A stretch of DNA of 64,000 nt from positions 19,891,830 to 19,955,829 of the forward strand of contig NC_061119.1 of the NCBI RefSeq assembly GCF_002878395.1, in the 5' to 3' direction. Both the position numbers and the translations under genes were made by a program. Numbering within the stretch: the stretch's first letter is position 1; every line of letters starts with the position of its first letter. Shown here one piece after another: positions 20,123 through 31,264 of this stretch. The notes under the pieces were generated by a model. It had not been told where the DNA came from, did not search any database, and saw only the letters and a program-made list of their open reading frames with translations. The DNA comes from Capsicum annuum (Eukaryota; Streptophyta; Magnoliopsida; Solanales; Solanaceae).

Positions 20123-21680
20123 TTTTTGCATCATTTTATATAGTTGAATAACATTTTAGGCCCTTGACCATTGAACCCCAAAAGACTGTCCAATTTTGAA
20201 TTTGAGATTGTTATCCTAGACTATAGACTTTGGGCACACATCTCAAATTTCAAATCTTAAAAACTTTTCATTCTCTCCCGAATCCTCGATCGCAGAAATC
20301 GGATAACCCAAGTCATAAGCAATATAATAAAGCTATGAGAAGATTCAAACTTGTAAAATGAATTTAAAAGAACAAAAAGACAATGCAAGTCATAAACTAA
20401 GACTTAAAAAACAAAATTATAACAAATAAATTCTAGTCTCTTTCATATAGATTCATGAGAGGGGTTATACTTGAAAAGAAAAAAAGTTGACTTACTGGAA
20501 TCAACATTAGGAAAAAAAAAAAATTCAGCTATAATTTTTAAGAAATATTTAGAACTCAATTACTCATTAATTAATATAAATTTGTTTATGCCTTTTTTTT
20601 TAAAAAAAAAAACTGGATATTGTAACCTTTTTACATAGATCTATAGTAATTTATTCCTAATTACGCTCTATTCTAACTTTTATCAAAATTTCATCAAATT
20701 CTATTTTTTTTTAATTTTCGATACATCTAATTGCAAGAGATACATAACTGGTGATAAATCCCATAAAACAGTTAATGTGTGTTAATTAAGGTAAGTAACA
20801 TAAATTAACATAATAAAGGAGTAAATTACTATTCATATCTTCTAATTATCAATAAAAAGTTCATAAAAAGCGTAATTTTTTAAATAATGCATATTTTCAT
20901 AATATTCTTCTCCCAATTCAAATTTTAAAATCAATATTCTCCTATTTTCTCTATTTTTCCTGTGATTTTTTTCAAAGTTTCAAATTTCTCGGTGCTCTTT
21001 TTTTTTCCTCAACAATTCTCAATGAATATATTGGTGTTGTTACGGAATTTCAGTGTTTGGATTACTGGTGTCAAATACGAAAATATAAGATTGAGGCATT
21101 GTAATCGAAGAACATGTAATGATATGATGGTAAAGCTATATTGTTGAAACTCGATATATTGTTGAAGAAAATTCATCTTCATTGTTGATCTGTAATGATA
21201 TGGTGAAGCTATACATAGTGGCTAAGAACAGTGTGTCATTGGTCATTCTTTCAATTTCAAATTCAAAAAATCCAACAAACAAGGGTATGTATCTGTTGTT
21301 GTTATATTTCAGCGAAAATAAAAAATATTTTCAATTCGAGATACAGATGACGTTGTTGTTAGTTTATAAATTATGTATCTCACGCTTTGCATATTCTTGA
21401 GGCAGAGATACAAAATTTACAATTGCTGAGATATATCCATTTACGAACAAATTTGGTCTATATACATATTATACTGACAAGAAAATATTGAGATACGTAA
21501 TTTAATTTATGTATCAGACAAAATTTGTGAACATATTTAATCGAGATACATAATAGATTGGTTAGTGCAGAGTGAGATATAAAATTTAGTTTATGTATAG
21601 GAAAAATTTGTAAATACTTTAAGCGTTAAGTGAATAGTGTAAATTAATGTTGCATCTCATAAATAATCATCATGTGTTTA

Positions 21681-22263
21681 TTAATTAACGATAAATAATC
21701 TGCTTGCTACCAACATATACCATACATCCCTATAGATTCTCTTAACAATAACAAAGTCACCTACCAGGGTAGAAACAAAAAAAGGATCCGAAATAACTTT
21801 TGAATTAAAACCAAAAGATACAACCACATATGAAGTCACATAAGATAGAGTAGACCCCGGATCAAGCAAACAATATACGTTATGAGAGAAAAACTGTAAT
21901 GTACCAGTAACGACATCAGGTGATGCCTCGAATTCCTGTCGGCATGCTAAAACATACAACTTGTTCCGACCTACACTAGAACTAGGAGCAGTAATAGAAG
22001 CAGATGCCACACCACCAGGTGCAGGAGTAGAAGATGAAGCCACATGAATCTTATTCGCCACCTATCAACCTTATTGATCGAATAATCCCTGAGCCGATGG
22101 CCTGTCTGGCCACACTTGAGGTATTTGTTCCTTCCTTCATTGTAATAACCCCGATGAGGATGACTACAGAATCGACAAGGAGGACATGAAGAAACTGACT
22201 GACCTACGCTCGCTTGAGATTAGGCAACCTGTGCTCGAGAATTAAAACCACCTTGATGACGCC
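21681..22263 (-). pseudogene. Gypsy element H1: gag knuckle and protease fragment
   Basis: On the minus strand, text from 22,263 down reads CRFCSHPHRGY, a knuckle (CGQTGHRLRDY, last Cys lost) and then, in the open part 22,061-21,681, GRNKLYVLACRQEFEASPDVVTGTLQ followed by VYCLLDPGSTLSYVTSY, the retropepsin active-site region of plant Ty3/gypsy elements (DPG). This is the downstream continuation of the gag at 31,265-32,281; the 9-kb array between has split the gene. Sequence beyond 21,681 is unrelated, so the rest of the element is lost. Confidence 0.7.
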
Positions 22264-23800
22264 TGTTGATGTGTGAGCAGATGCTAACACATTTGAGGCT
22301 TTTAAATCTAAATAATTGTAAGGTCTTAAGAAACTTTTGTCGTTTTTGATTGTGTTATCCTTGATTTTATAGTATAAGTCAAGATGCAAGAGAACCCAAA
22401 ATAATGGAGGTAAAAAAGATGAATTCTAATGCAAATAGCAGGAAAGTGTGGCTGACGACATTTCTGATAAGTGGTTAGCCCTGTGATAGGCTATCAGAGT
22501 TGCCATCAACCTAGACATAAAATAGACTTCAGCTGAACTAAGTGAAAACATCGTGTGATAAGCCGTCAGAAGTGTGATAAGCCATCAGGATTGCCGCCAG
22601 GCTTAGGCCTAGAATCAGATTTGGAGCGACAAAGTGACAATATTTCATATATGTCATCACAAATCTGATAAGCCATCAGGTTTCATCATCAGCCTTAAAC
22701 AGGAAGTGCCAAAACTGAAGAAGGAGCTGACGACATTTCTGATAAGTCGTCAGACTCCTGATAAGGTATCACAAATATCGTCACCTATCCGAGAAAAATA
22801 CTTCACTCTGTGATTTTGTTTCCATAATTAGGCTGAAGTATTTAAAGCATAATTTAGGTTTTTATTATATAAGGAGGGATCTGCACCTTGAACTGCAGGG
22901 TGGGACTTGGTCACTTTTCTCTGTAGTTTTGGCTCTTAACTTTGATTTCAATTTTCAATTCTTTGACTAAGTTGTGGGATATTCCTCTTGGATTTATTAG
23001 AGAATCAACTTCTGACTACATATTTTGTAAGTTTAATTACCTTGATTTATGGATTCAACTGTTATTATTTTTTTTATTCCATGTGGAACTAAAACCCACA
23101 ACTAGGGTTGTGGGATCTATGATGATTCTTCCATTGATTTAATAGTTGGATAGGGTTTGAATAATTGTGGGAACATCTTGATAATTATTTTATATTAATT
23201 ATTTTCTATTGGTTACAAACAATAGATCTCACCTTATGTTGATTTGCTCGAACTGAGAAATAAATGAAAGGTAGTGAATTATCAATAAGGATTTGGGAAG
23301 GTTAAGCTCTCATCTAATGTTTAATGTTGTAACAAGATTGACCAACTTGAGATAAAATTAGTATGAATAGGAGGGTTTCCTAAGTTCGAGAGAAGAAGGA
23401 AGCCAAACATCTAGGTAGGTTGAGAAACACTTAGATGAATTGTCGAAATTGATAATTTGGTGTTTCCCACAAGTCATGAGAACCTAGTACTACATTTATT
23501 ATTCAATGGAGGATTAATAGTCATAGTGATCACAACCCTAGTTTCTCTCTATCATTGATTTGAACCGTTGAAATCTTAGTTTTGAGTTCTGAAATAAGTT
23601 GAACACTTAATCATTGTCTAATTATCCCCATTTTATCTTTTCGTGTCATTTGTCTGGATTTAACTTGTAGCTATAGTTTTAAATTAGTTTAATCACCACT
23701 CACATTGTTCTCTATGGATTCGACCCCAACTCCAAATTTGGGTAAATATATTGACGACGACCGCCTTACACTAAATTGACATGTAAGTTGAGCATTATCA
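22264..23800 (+). repeat. LTR 1 of the tandem array (1,537 bp)
   Basis: Starts TGTTGATGTG and ends GCATTATCA, the same ends as LTR 3. It has an array of GATAAG/CATCAG dyad words (22,450-22,790) and TATATAA at 22,866-22,872, followed by an AAGGAGGGATCTGCACCTTGA leader. Confidence 0.8.
22450..22790 (+). repeat. Dyad word array upstream of the LTR 1 TATA box
   Basis: Words such as TGATAAGCCATCAGG and GTCGTCAG recur about ten times. The clearest dyad is CTGACGAC (22,727-22,734) against GTCGTCAG (22,746-22,753). The array ends about 75 bases before the likely TATA box. LTRs 2 and 3 carry the same array with scattered changes. Confidence 0.7.
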
Positions 23801-23804
23801 AAAA

Positions 23805-23822
23805 TGGCGCTGTTGTCGGGGA
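23805..23822 (+). other. Primer-binding site, tRNA-Asp
   Basis: TGGCGCTGTTGTCGGGGA matches the complement of the 3' end of plant tRNA-Asp at 16 of 18 positions; both differences are C-to-T. It lies four bases after LTR 1. Confidence 0.75.
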
Positions 23823-23952
23823 ACAATTTGGTATTTTGAGTTGGTTTGGAATTTTAGTTTACTTGCTTGAATTTAAACTTGTAAATATTTGTTTAGTTTA
23901 TTTTTTATTTATTTATTTATTTTATTTTTATTTTTCTCACACCTTTCTTGAG

Positions 23953-24620
23953 ATGTCTGCCTGGATAGATGGTTTTTTGAGTGATGACGATTCTTGTGAT
24001 GATTCTTGTTATTATTGTGGGGGACCATATTTTGAGGCTTGATGTCCAAATTTACCTGGAAGTGCATGGATGAGACCTTCACAATATAATGTGGATACTG
24101 TCCTACTTACTGTAACTTGGTGTTTGTCTTGTGGTCAAAGTGATCATATTGAAGATATGTGTGCTGTCACGATTCAAGTGAACAAATTGATGAAACGAAT
24201 CTTAGAGAATCAAGAATAACTGTGGACAAATCTAAAAGAGTTACAACTCCCACCATGTTTACAGTGGCTAAACAAAGAAGAATATGACGGGAACATTAGC
24301 CAATTTGAGGAAAAAACTCAAGAATCACAACCACTCGATTGTCATCTTGATCTTGAGACTGACATTGAGAAGGTGAAAAAAAGTGAGTGTGTAGTAGAAG
24401 TGTAAATTTTGAAGTAGAATTAATTAGGCCTCACTCAAAGCATTTGTCTACGTTATGTTTAGATGATATCTTGTCTGTGGAATCATTTAAAATAGTAGAA
24501 GAGTGTGAAGATGAGGAACAAGAATCCTATATTCTTGATTTTACATTAGACAAACAATATAAAAAACATCTCACTTTAAGGTCGAGTGGTTTACCATGCT
24601 CAATCCATTACTCGACTTCT
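23953..24620 (+). pseudogene. Zinc-knuckle reading frame of the tandem element, first internal region
   Basis: ATG at 23,953, about 130 bases after the primer site, opens a frame reading MSAWIDGFLSDDDSCDDSCYYCGGPY. A TGA follows at 24,040, and the same frame goes on through CLSCGQSDHIEDMC (an intact CX2CX4HX4C knuckle near 24,125) and LMKRILENQ to an acidic, Glu-rich tail. The first knuckle has Tyr where His is expected in both internal regions. Only this nucleic-acid-binding fragment of a gag-like protein is present. The second internal region has the matching frame at 27,435. It lies at the start of an otherwise non-coding body, as in elements that borrow enzymes from relatives. Confidence 0.6.
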
Positions 24621-24761
24621 TAATTTTTGTACCACCCCTATGATCGAGGAAAAAAGATAAACTCTAAGTTTGGGGTGAAATTCAAATCATCTAAGTGTAA
24701 GGATAAAGAATGAAGCACTTTTAAGGTATCTTGATGAACTCTGAGTAGTCAAGATAACCTA

Positions 24762-24808
24762 GTCGTGCCGCGACACTAAATTAGGCACTTCTTGGGAGGC
24801 AACCCAAG
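24762..24808 (+). ncRNA. Candidate structured RNA motif: two adjacent hairpins
   Basis: GTCGTGCCGCGAC (24,762-24,774) can pair its ends (GTCG with CGAC). CTTGGGAGGCAACCCAAG (24,791-24,808) forms a 6-bp stem with a 6-base loop. Both are unchanged in the second internal region (28,245-28,257 and 28,274-28,291) although the surrounding sequence differs. I recall near-identical phrases in Athila/Tat-type elements of other plants. The function is unknown. Confidence 0.5.
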
Positions 24809-25956
24809 GTATTTTATTGTTTGTATTCGTATTATGTGTTTGACATCAGATTTTTGCACCCATGGTGCCACAGGTATGTTTCTAACTCTCTTGTTTGGTT
24901 TGATACATTGGGGACAATACACGCTTAGAAGTTAAGGGTGGTACTACTTGTGGGTGTTGATGTCCTCTTGGGGGTTTTGTTGTCGTACCTCTTTTCCCTA
25001 GAGTCTTGTTCCTAGTACAGCCGGCATGTTTAGGCGTATTGTGTTTATTTTGTGATATGTTATGGTTAACTGGAGGAAAAATAAGTATCTAGGGAAGTTG
25101 ACATATTTTTTTTGATTTTTCTTGGAATGATAAATACCTCTCCAATTATCTATCTGGTAACTGTGTGAATTACATTTATTTGTGACCATTGTGCATCTTC
25201 ATTTCGGCATTAGTTCTAGCAACATGATAATCATTGCTAAACAATTGTATGAACCGGATATGTAGCGATGTGTGATATACTTGTGTGCCATGTGTGTGTG
25301 AGATGTACTGAGTTTTCTTTGTATGATTGAATCTAAAACTTACCCGGTTAGTCTTGCCTAGGTTGTAGGATAGGAGTTACGAAAGGATCATAGGCCGTTT
25401 TGATATTAATCCACTTTTAGCCTAAATGACCTTCCATGTGTGAATGATATCCCTTGATCCCGATTTTGTCCCTGAATGCCTATTCTTTTTCTTATACCTA
25501 TCACCTTCCCATTTGTATCACAATGAATCTATTTTGGCCCTGGTCCTCCTTGGACATTGTGCACTTTGACTTAGGCAAATAGCCTAAGATGAGGGTGTCT
25601 ATCATAGGGGTGCATGATGAAAAATGAGTATGACGAAAGGTAGAACAAAAGTAAAGAAAAGAAAAAAAAGCTGGGTGCGGTGGAAAAAGAAGAAGAAAAG
25701 AAAAGTTGTGAAAAAAGAAGAAATGTTTATCGAAAAGACCGCACCCATCTTGAATGTGCTTTAATCAAGAAAGGAAAAAAAGGTTAGGAAGTGAGACCTC
25801 AAGAGGTTAGTGTACTGTCAAGGAGGCGTAGTCACTCTAAATTCCCTTAAATATCATACCAGCCCCTAGCCTACATTACAAGCCAGAAGAAGACCTATAG
25901 TGATCCTAACTGACTTGTCTGAAAACCTTGATAATGAATATAAGGGCAAGCCTATG
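24809..25956 (+). other. Non-coding 3' part of first internal region
   Basis: No gene is supported; the same sequence is repeated at 28,292-29,440. It has a conserved phrase CATTGGGGACAAT...GGTGGTACTACTTGTGG, a purine-rich run at 25,640-25,790 (AAGAAAAGAAAAG-type) and GCACCCATCTTGAATGT. The last 300 bases, present in the second copy (29,440-29,736), are deleted here. Confidence 0.55.
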
Positions 25957-27270
25957 ATAAGTCATCAGCCCTGTGATAGGCTATCAGAGTTGCCGTCAAC
26001 CTAGACAGAAAATAGACTTCAGCTGAACTAAGTGACAACATCATGTGATAAGCCATTTGAAGTGTGATAAGCCATCAGGATTGCCATCAGGCTTAGGCTG
26101 AGAATCAGATTTGGAGTGACAAAGAGATGATATTTCTGATATGTCATCACATATCTTATAAGCCATTAGGTTTCATCATCATCCTTAAACAGGAAATGCC
26201 AAAACTGAAGAAGGAGCTAATGATATTTCTGATAAGTCGTCAGACTCTTGATAAGGCATCACAAATGTCGTCACTTGTTCGAGAAAAATACTGCACTCTG
26301 TGATTTTGTTTCCATAATTAAGCTGAAGTATTAAAAGCATAATTTAGGGTTTTCTTATATAAGGAGGGATCTACACCTTGAACTGCTGGGTGGGACTTGG
26401 TCACTTTTCTCTGTAGTTTTGGCTCTTAACTTTGATTTCAATTTTCAATTCTTTGACTGAGTTGTGGGATATTCCTCTTGGATTTATTAGAGAATCAACT
26501 TCTGACTACATATTTTGTAAGTTTAATTACTTTGAGTTATGGATTCAATTGTTGTGATTTTTTTATTCCATAAGGAACTAAAACCCATAACTAGGGTTGT
26601 GGGATCTATGATGATTCCTCCATTGATTTAATAGTTGGCTAGGGTTTGAATGATTTTGGGAACATCTTGATAATTCTTTTGTATTAATTATTTTCTGTTG
26701 GTTGCAAATAATAGATCTCACCTTATGTTGATTTGCTCGAACTGAGAAATAAACGAAAGGTAGTGAATTATCAACAAGGATTTGGGAAGGTTAAGCTCCC
26801 ATCTAATGGTTAATACTGTAACAAGATTGAACAACTTGAGATAAAATCAGTATGAATAGGAGGGTTTCCTAAGTTCGAGAGAATTAGGAAGCCAAACATC
26901 TAGGTAGGTTGAGAAACACCTAGATGAACTGTTGAAATTGGTAATTTGGTAGTTCCCACAAGTCATGAGAACCTAGTACTAGAGTTATTATTCAATGGAG
27001 GATTAATAGTCATACTGATCACAACCCTAGTTTCTCTTTATAATTGATTTGAACCGTTGAAATCATAGTTTTGAGTTCTGAAACAAGTTGAACACTTAAC
27101 CATTGTCTAATCATCCCCATTTTATCTTTTTGTGTCATCTGTCTGAATTTAACTTGTAGCTATAGTTTCAAATTAGTTTAATAACCACTCACATTGTTCC
27201 CTCCAAAGTTAGGTAAATATATTGACGACGACTGCCTTGCACTAATTGACATGTAAGTTGAGCGTTATAA
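25957..27270 (+). repeat. LTR 2 of the tandem array, 5'-deleted
   Basis: It matches LTR 1 from about 22,465 to its end but lacks the first 201 bases. The preceding internal region also lacks its last 300 bases. The join at AAGCCTATG/ATAAG has a 2-base TG overlap. The end reads GCGTTATAA where the other LTRs have TTATCA. Confidence 0.8.
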
Positions 27271-27274
27271 AAAA

Positions 27275-27292
27275 TGACGCCATTACCGGGGA
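27275..27292 (+). other. Primer-binding site, tRNA-Asp, second internal region
   Basis: TGACGCCATTACCGGGGA is a degraded copy of the tRNA-Asp primer site, with changes at positions 3, 8 and 12 relative to the consensus. Confidence 0.65.
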
Positions 27293-27434
27293 ACAATTTG
27301 GCATTTTGAGTTGTTTTGGAATTTTAGTTTACTTGCTTGAATTCAAACTTGTAAATATTTATTTAGTTTTTTATTTATTTATTTATTTTATTTTCTTTTA
27401 TTTTTATTTTTATTTTTCTCACACCTTTCTTGAG

Positions 27435-28060
27435 ATGTCAACCTGGTTAGATGGTTTTTTTAGTGATGAAAATTCTTGTGAAGATTCTTGTTATTATTGT
27501 GAGGGACCATATTTTAAGTCCTGATGTCCAGATTTACTTGGAAGTGTATGGATGGGACCTTCACAATATGATGTGGATACTGTCCTACTTACTGTAACTT
27601 GGTGTTTGGCTTGTGGTCAAAGTGATCATACTAAAAATATGTATGATGTCACGATTCAAGCAAACAGATTGATGAAACGAATCTTAGAGAATCAACAATA
27701 GCTGTGGGCAAAGCTAAAAGAATTACCAGTTTGACCATGTTTATAGTGGCTAAACAAAGCAAAATATGGCGGGGACATTAGCCAATTTGAGGAGAAAACT
27801 CAAGAATCACAACAACTCGATTGTCATCTTGATCTTGAGACTGACATTAAGAAGGTGAAAAAAAGTGAGTGTGTAGTAGTTAGTGTAAATATTGAAGTAG
27901 AATTATTTGGGCCTCACTCGAAGCATTTTTCTACATTATGTTTAGATGATATCTTGTCTTGGAATCATTTAAAATAGTATAAGAGTATGAAGATGAGGAA
28001 CAAGAATCCTATATTCTTGATTTTACATTAGACAAGCAACATAAAAACACACCTCACTTT
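27435..28060 (+). pseudogene. Zinc-knuckle reading frame of the tandem element, second internal region
   Basis: It parallels 23,953-24,620: MSTWLDGFFSDENSCEDSCYYCEGPYFKS, a TGA at the same codon as in the first copy, then CLACGQSDHTKNMY (last Cys of the knuckle lost) and the acidic Glu-rich tail with extra stops and a 1-base indel near 27,960. The stop shared at the same codon means it was present before the two internal regions separated, so this product was probably not needed in full length by the element that duplicated. A Gln-to-stop change (CAA/CAG to TAG) appears after LENQQ. Confidence 0.6.
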
Positions 28061-28244
28061 AAGGTCGAGTGGTTTACCATGCTCAATCCATTACTCGACT
28101 TCTTAATTTTTGTACCACCCCTATGATAGAGGCAAGAAGATGGACTCTAAGTTGGGGGTGAAATTCAAATCGTCTAAGTGGTAGGATAAAGTATGAAGCA
28201 CTTTTAAGGTATCTTAATGAATTTTAAGTAGTCAAGATAACCTA

Positions 28245-28291
28245 GTCGTGCCGCGACACTAAATTAGGGGCTTCTTGGGAGGCAACCCAAG
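28245..28291 (+). ncRNA. Candidate structured RNA motif, second copy
   Basis: GTCGTGCCGCGAC (28,245-28,257) and CTTGGGAGGCAACCCAAG (28,274-28,291) are identical to the first copy, with the same 16-base spacing. Confidence 0.5.
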
Positions 28292-29736
28292 GTATTTTGT
28301 TTTTTGTATTCGTATTATGTGATTGACATTAGATATTTGCACCCATGGTGCCACAGGTATGTTTCTAACTCCCTTGTTTGGTTTGACGCATTGGGGACAA
28401 TGCATGATTATAAGTTGAGGGTGGTACTACTTGTGGGGGTTGATGTTCTCTTGGGGGTTTTGTTGCCATGCCTCTCTTCCCTGGAGTCTTGTTCTTAGTA
28501 GAGCCGGCATGTTTAGGTGTATTGTGTTTGTTTTGTGATGTGTTGTGGTTCACTGGAGGAAAAATAAATATCTAGGGAAGTTGACATATTTTTGTTGATT
28601 TTTCTTGGAATGATAAACACCTATTCAATTATCTATCTGGTAACTGCGTGAATTACATCTATTTGTGACCACTGTGTATCTTGTTTTTGGCATTAGTTCT
28701 AACAACATGATAATCATTGCTAAACAATTACATGGACCAGATAATTAGTGATGTGTGATATACTTGTGTGCCATGTGTGTTTGAGGTTTAGTAAGTTCCT
28801 TTTGTATGATTGAATCTAGAACTTGCCCGGTTAGTCTTGCCTAGGTTGTAGGGTAGGAGTTACGAAAGAATCATAGGCCGTTTTGATATTAGCCCACTTT
28901 TAGCCTAAATGACCTTCCATGTGTGAATGATATCCCTTGATCCCGATTTTGAGCCTGAATGCCTATTCTTTTTGTTATACCTATCACCTTCCCATTTGTA
29001 TCACAATGAATCTATTTTGGCCCTGGTCCTCCTTGGACATTGTGCACTTTGATTTAGGCAAATAGCCTAAGTTGAGGGTGGCTATCATAGGGGTGCGTGA
29101 TGAAAAATGAGTATGAAGAAAGGTAGAATAAAAGCAAAGAAGAGATAAAAAAGCTAGGTGCGGTGGAAAAAGAAAAAGAAAAGAAAAGTTGTGAAAAAAG
29201 AAGAAATGATTGTCGAAAAGATCGCACCCATCTTGAATGTACTTTAATCAAGAAAGAAAAAAAGGGGTTAAGAAGTGAGACCCCAAGAGGTTAGTGCAGT
29301 GTCAAGGAGTTGTAGGCACTCTAAATGTCCTTGAATATCATATCAGCCCCTAGCCTACATTACAAGCCAAAAGAAGACCTATCGTAATCCTAACCGACCT
29401 GTCTGAAAACCTTGGTAATGAATATAAGGGGAAGCCTATGTCATTTGGCATACATTGACTGGAACTTCATTCTGAGAGTGAGAATCTTTTGATTGTTCCT
29501 GTCCCTACATATGTGATTGCTGAAATGAGCGAAGAAGGAATTTCTTTATTGTGAAGGCACATTGATACATGGATGGTTGTTGTTGTTGAATTTGGCCATA
29601 TCTTGATTCTGTTACATGATTGTTTTCCAATAATAGACACAGTTGCTGTTGAATTGATTGACCTTGGAGAAGGTGATGATATTTTGAGATTATATGAGTG
29701 ATTAGCTGCCAATTGTACTTTGTATCCTCTTAGTTG
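28292..29736 (+). other. Non-coding 3' part of second internal region
   Basis: A complete version of the non-coding body with no gene. It is collinear with 24,809-25,956, then continues with 300 bases unique to this copy that end just before LTR 3 (CTCTTAGT). The usual polypurine tract is not evident next to the LTR. Confidence 0.55.
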
Positions 29737-31264
29737 TGTTGATGTGTGAGCAGATGCTAGCAAATTTGAGGCTTTTAACTCTAAATAATTGCAAGGTCTT
29801 AAGCAAATTTTGTCATTTTTGATTGTGTTATCCTTGATTTTGTAGTATAAGTCAAGATGCAAGAGAACCCAAAATAATAGAGGTGAAAAAGATGAATTTT
29901 GATGCAAATAGCAGGAAATGTGGCTGACGACATTTCTGATAAGTATTTAGCCCTATGATAGGCTATCATATTTTCCTTTAACCTAGACAGAAAATAGACT
30001 TCAGCTGAACTAAGTGACAACATCATGTGATAAGCTGTCAGAAGTGTGATAAGCCATCAGGATTGCCGTCAGGATTAGGCCGAGAATTAGATTTAGAGTG
30101 ACAAAGTGACGATATTTCTGATATATCGTCATATATTTGATAAGCCATTAGGTTTAATCATCATCCTTAAACAAGAAGTGCCAAAACTGAAGGAGTTGAC
30201 GACATTTCTGATAAGTCGTCAGACTCCTGATAAGGTGTCACAAATGTCATCACCTGTCCGAGAAAAATACCGCACTCTGTGATTTTGTTTCCATAGTAAG
30301 GCTGAAGTATTTAAAGCATAATTTAGGGTTTTATTATATAAGGAGGGATCTGCACCTTGAATTGTAGGGTGGGACTTGGTCACTTTTCTCTGTAGTTTTG
30401 GCTCTTAACTTTGATTTCAATTTTTAATTCTTTGACTGAGTTGTGGGATATTCCTCTTGGATTTATTAGAGAATCAACTTCCGACTACATATTTTGTAAG
30501 TTTAATTACCTAGAGTTATGGATTAAATTGTTGTTAGTTTTTTATTCCATGTGGAACTAAAACCCACAACTAGGGTTGTGGGATCTATGATGATTCCTCT
30601 ATTGATTTAATGGTTGGCTTGGGTTTGAATGATTGTGGGAACATCTTGATAATTCTTTTTTATTAATTATTTTCTGTTGGTTGCAAACAATAGATCTCAC
30701 CTTATGTTGATTTGCTCGAACTGAGAAATAAACGAAAGGTAGTGAATTATCAACAAGGATTTGGGAAGGTTAAGCTCCCTTCTAATGGTTAATGTTGTAA
30801 CAAGATTGACCAACTTAAGATAAAATCAGTATGAATAGGAGGGTTTCCTAAGCTCGAGAGAATTAGGAAGCCAAACATCTAGGTAGGCTGAGAAAAACTT
30901 AGATGAACTGTCGAAATTGATAATTTGGTGTTTCCCAAAAGTCATGAGAACCCAGTACAGTTTTATTCAATGGAGGATTAATAGTCATAGTGATCACAAC
31001 CCTAGTTTCTTTCTATCATTGATTTGAATCATTGAAATCTTAGTTTTGAGTTCTGAAACAAGTTGAACACTTAACCATTGTCTAATTATCCCCATTTTAT
31101 CTTTTCGTGTCATTTGTCTGAATTTAACTTGTAGCTATAGTTTCAAATTAGTTTAATCACCACTCACATTGTTCCCTGTGGATTCGACCCCGACTCCAAA
31201 GTTGGGTAAATATATTGACGACGATCGCCTTGCACTAAATTGACGTGTAAGTTGTGCGTTATCA
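29737..31264 (+). repeat. LTR 3 of the tandem array (1,528 bp)
   Basis: Same ends as LTR 1 (TGTTGATGTG...TTATCA), with scattered substitutions and small indels along its length. It carries the dyad array (about 29,930-30,250) and a TATATAA-type box near 30,333. Confidence 0.8.

Larger units (their letters stand above)
18891..21680. other. AT-rich non-genic stretch
   Basis: No gene is supported. Around 19,240-19,330 a phrase GACTCTTTGCGTT occurs twice, followed by CGCAATCGCGATCGTGATC, which resembles promoter-region dyads of the LTRs further on; 19,170-19,760 may be a relic LTR. A hairpin (19,765-19,848) and a 31-base tandem repeat (20,000-20,122) are listed separately. Between 20,940 and 21,650 the phrase GAGATACATAA and relatives recur. 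Short open frames at 20,962-21,147 and 21,182-21,400 have no recognisable features. Confidence 0.5.
22264..31264 (+). mobile_element. Tandem non-autonomous LTR element array (LTR-int-deltaLTR-int-LTR)
   Basis: Two internal regions (23,801-25,956 and 27,271-29,736) alternate with three LTRs: full (22,264-23,800), 5'-deleted (25,957-27,270) and full (29,737-31,264). Each internal region starts with a tRNA-Asp primer site and carries a short zinc-knuckle reading frame and a long non-coding part. There is no protease, polymerase or integrase. Unequal recombination between elements explains the tandem. The array sits inside the gag gene of gypsy element H1. No clear 5-bp duplication is visible at its ends (ACGCC left, CCTAT right). 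The primer type and the conserved hairpins suggest an Athila/Tat-related family, which is an inference. Confidence 0.75.

Noticed and set aside
20962..21400. Two short open frames that could be a small gene
   Set aside because: No conserved motif, poor start context, A/T-rich surroundings and no promoter signs.
28304..28553. Overlapping 62-64-codon frames on both strands in the tandem element
   Set aside because: The equivalent place in the first internal region (about 24,830-25,020) is interrupted, so neither is conserved.
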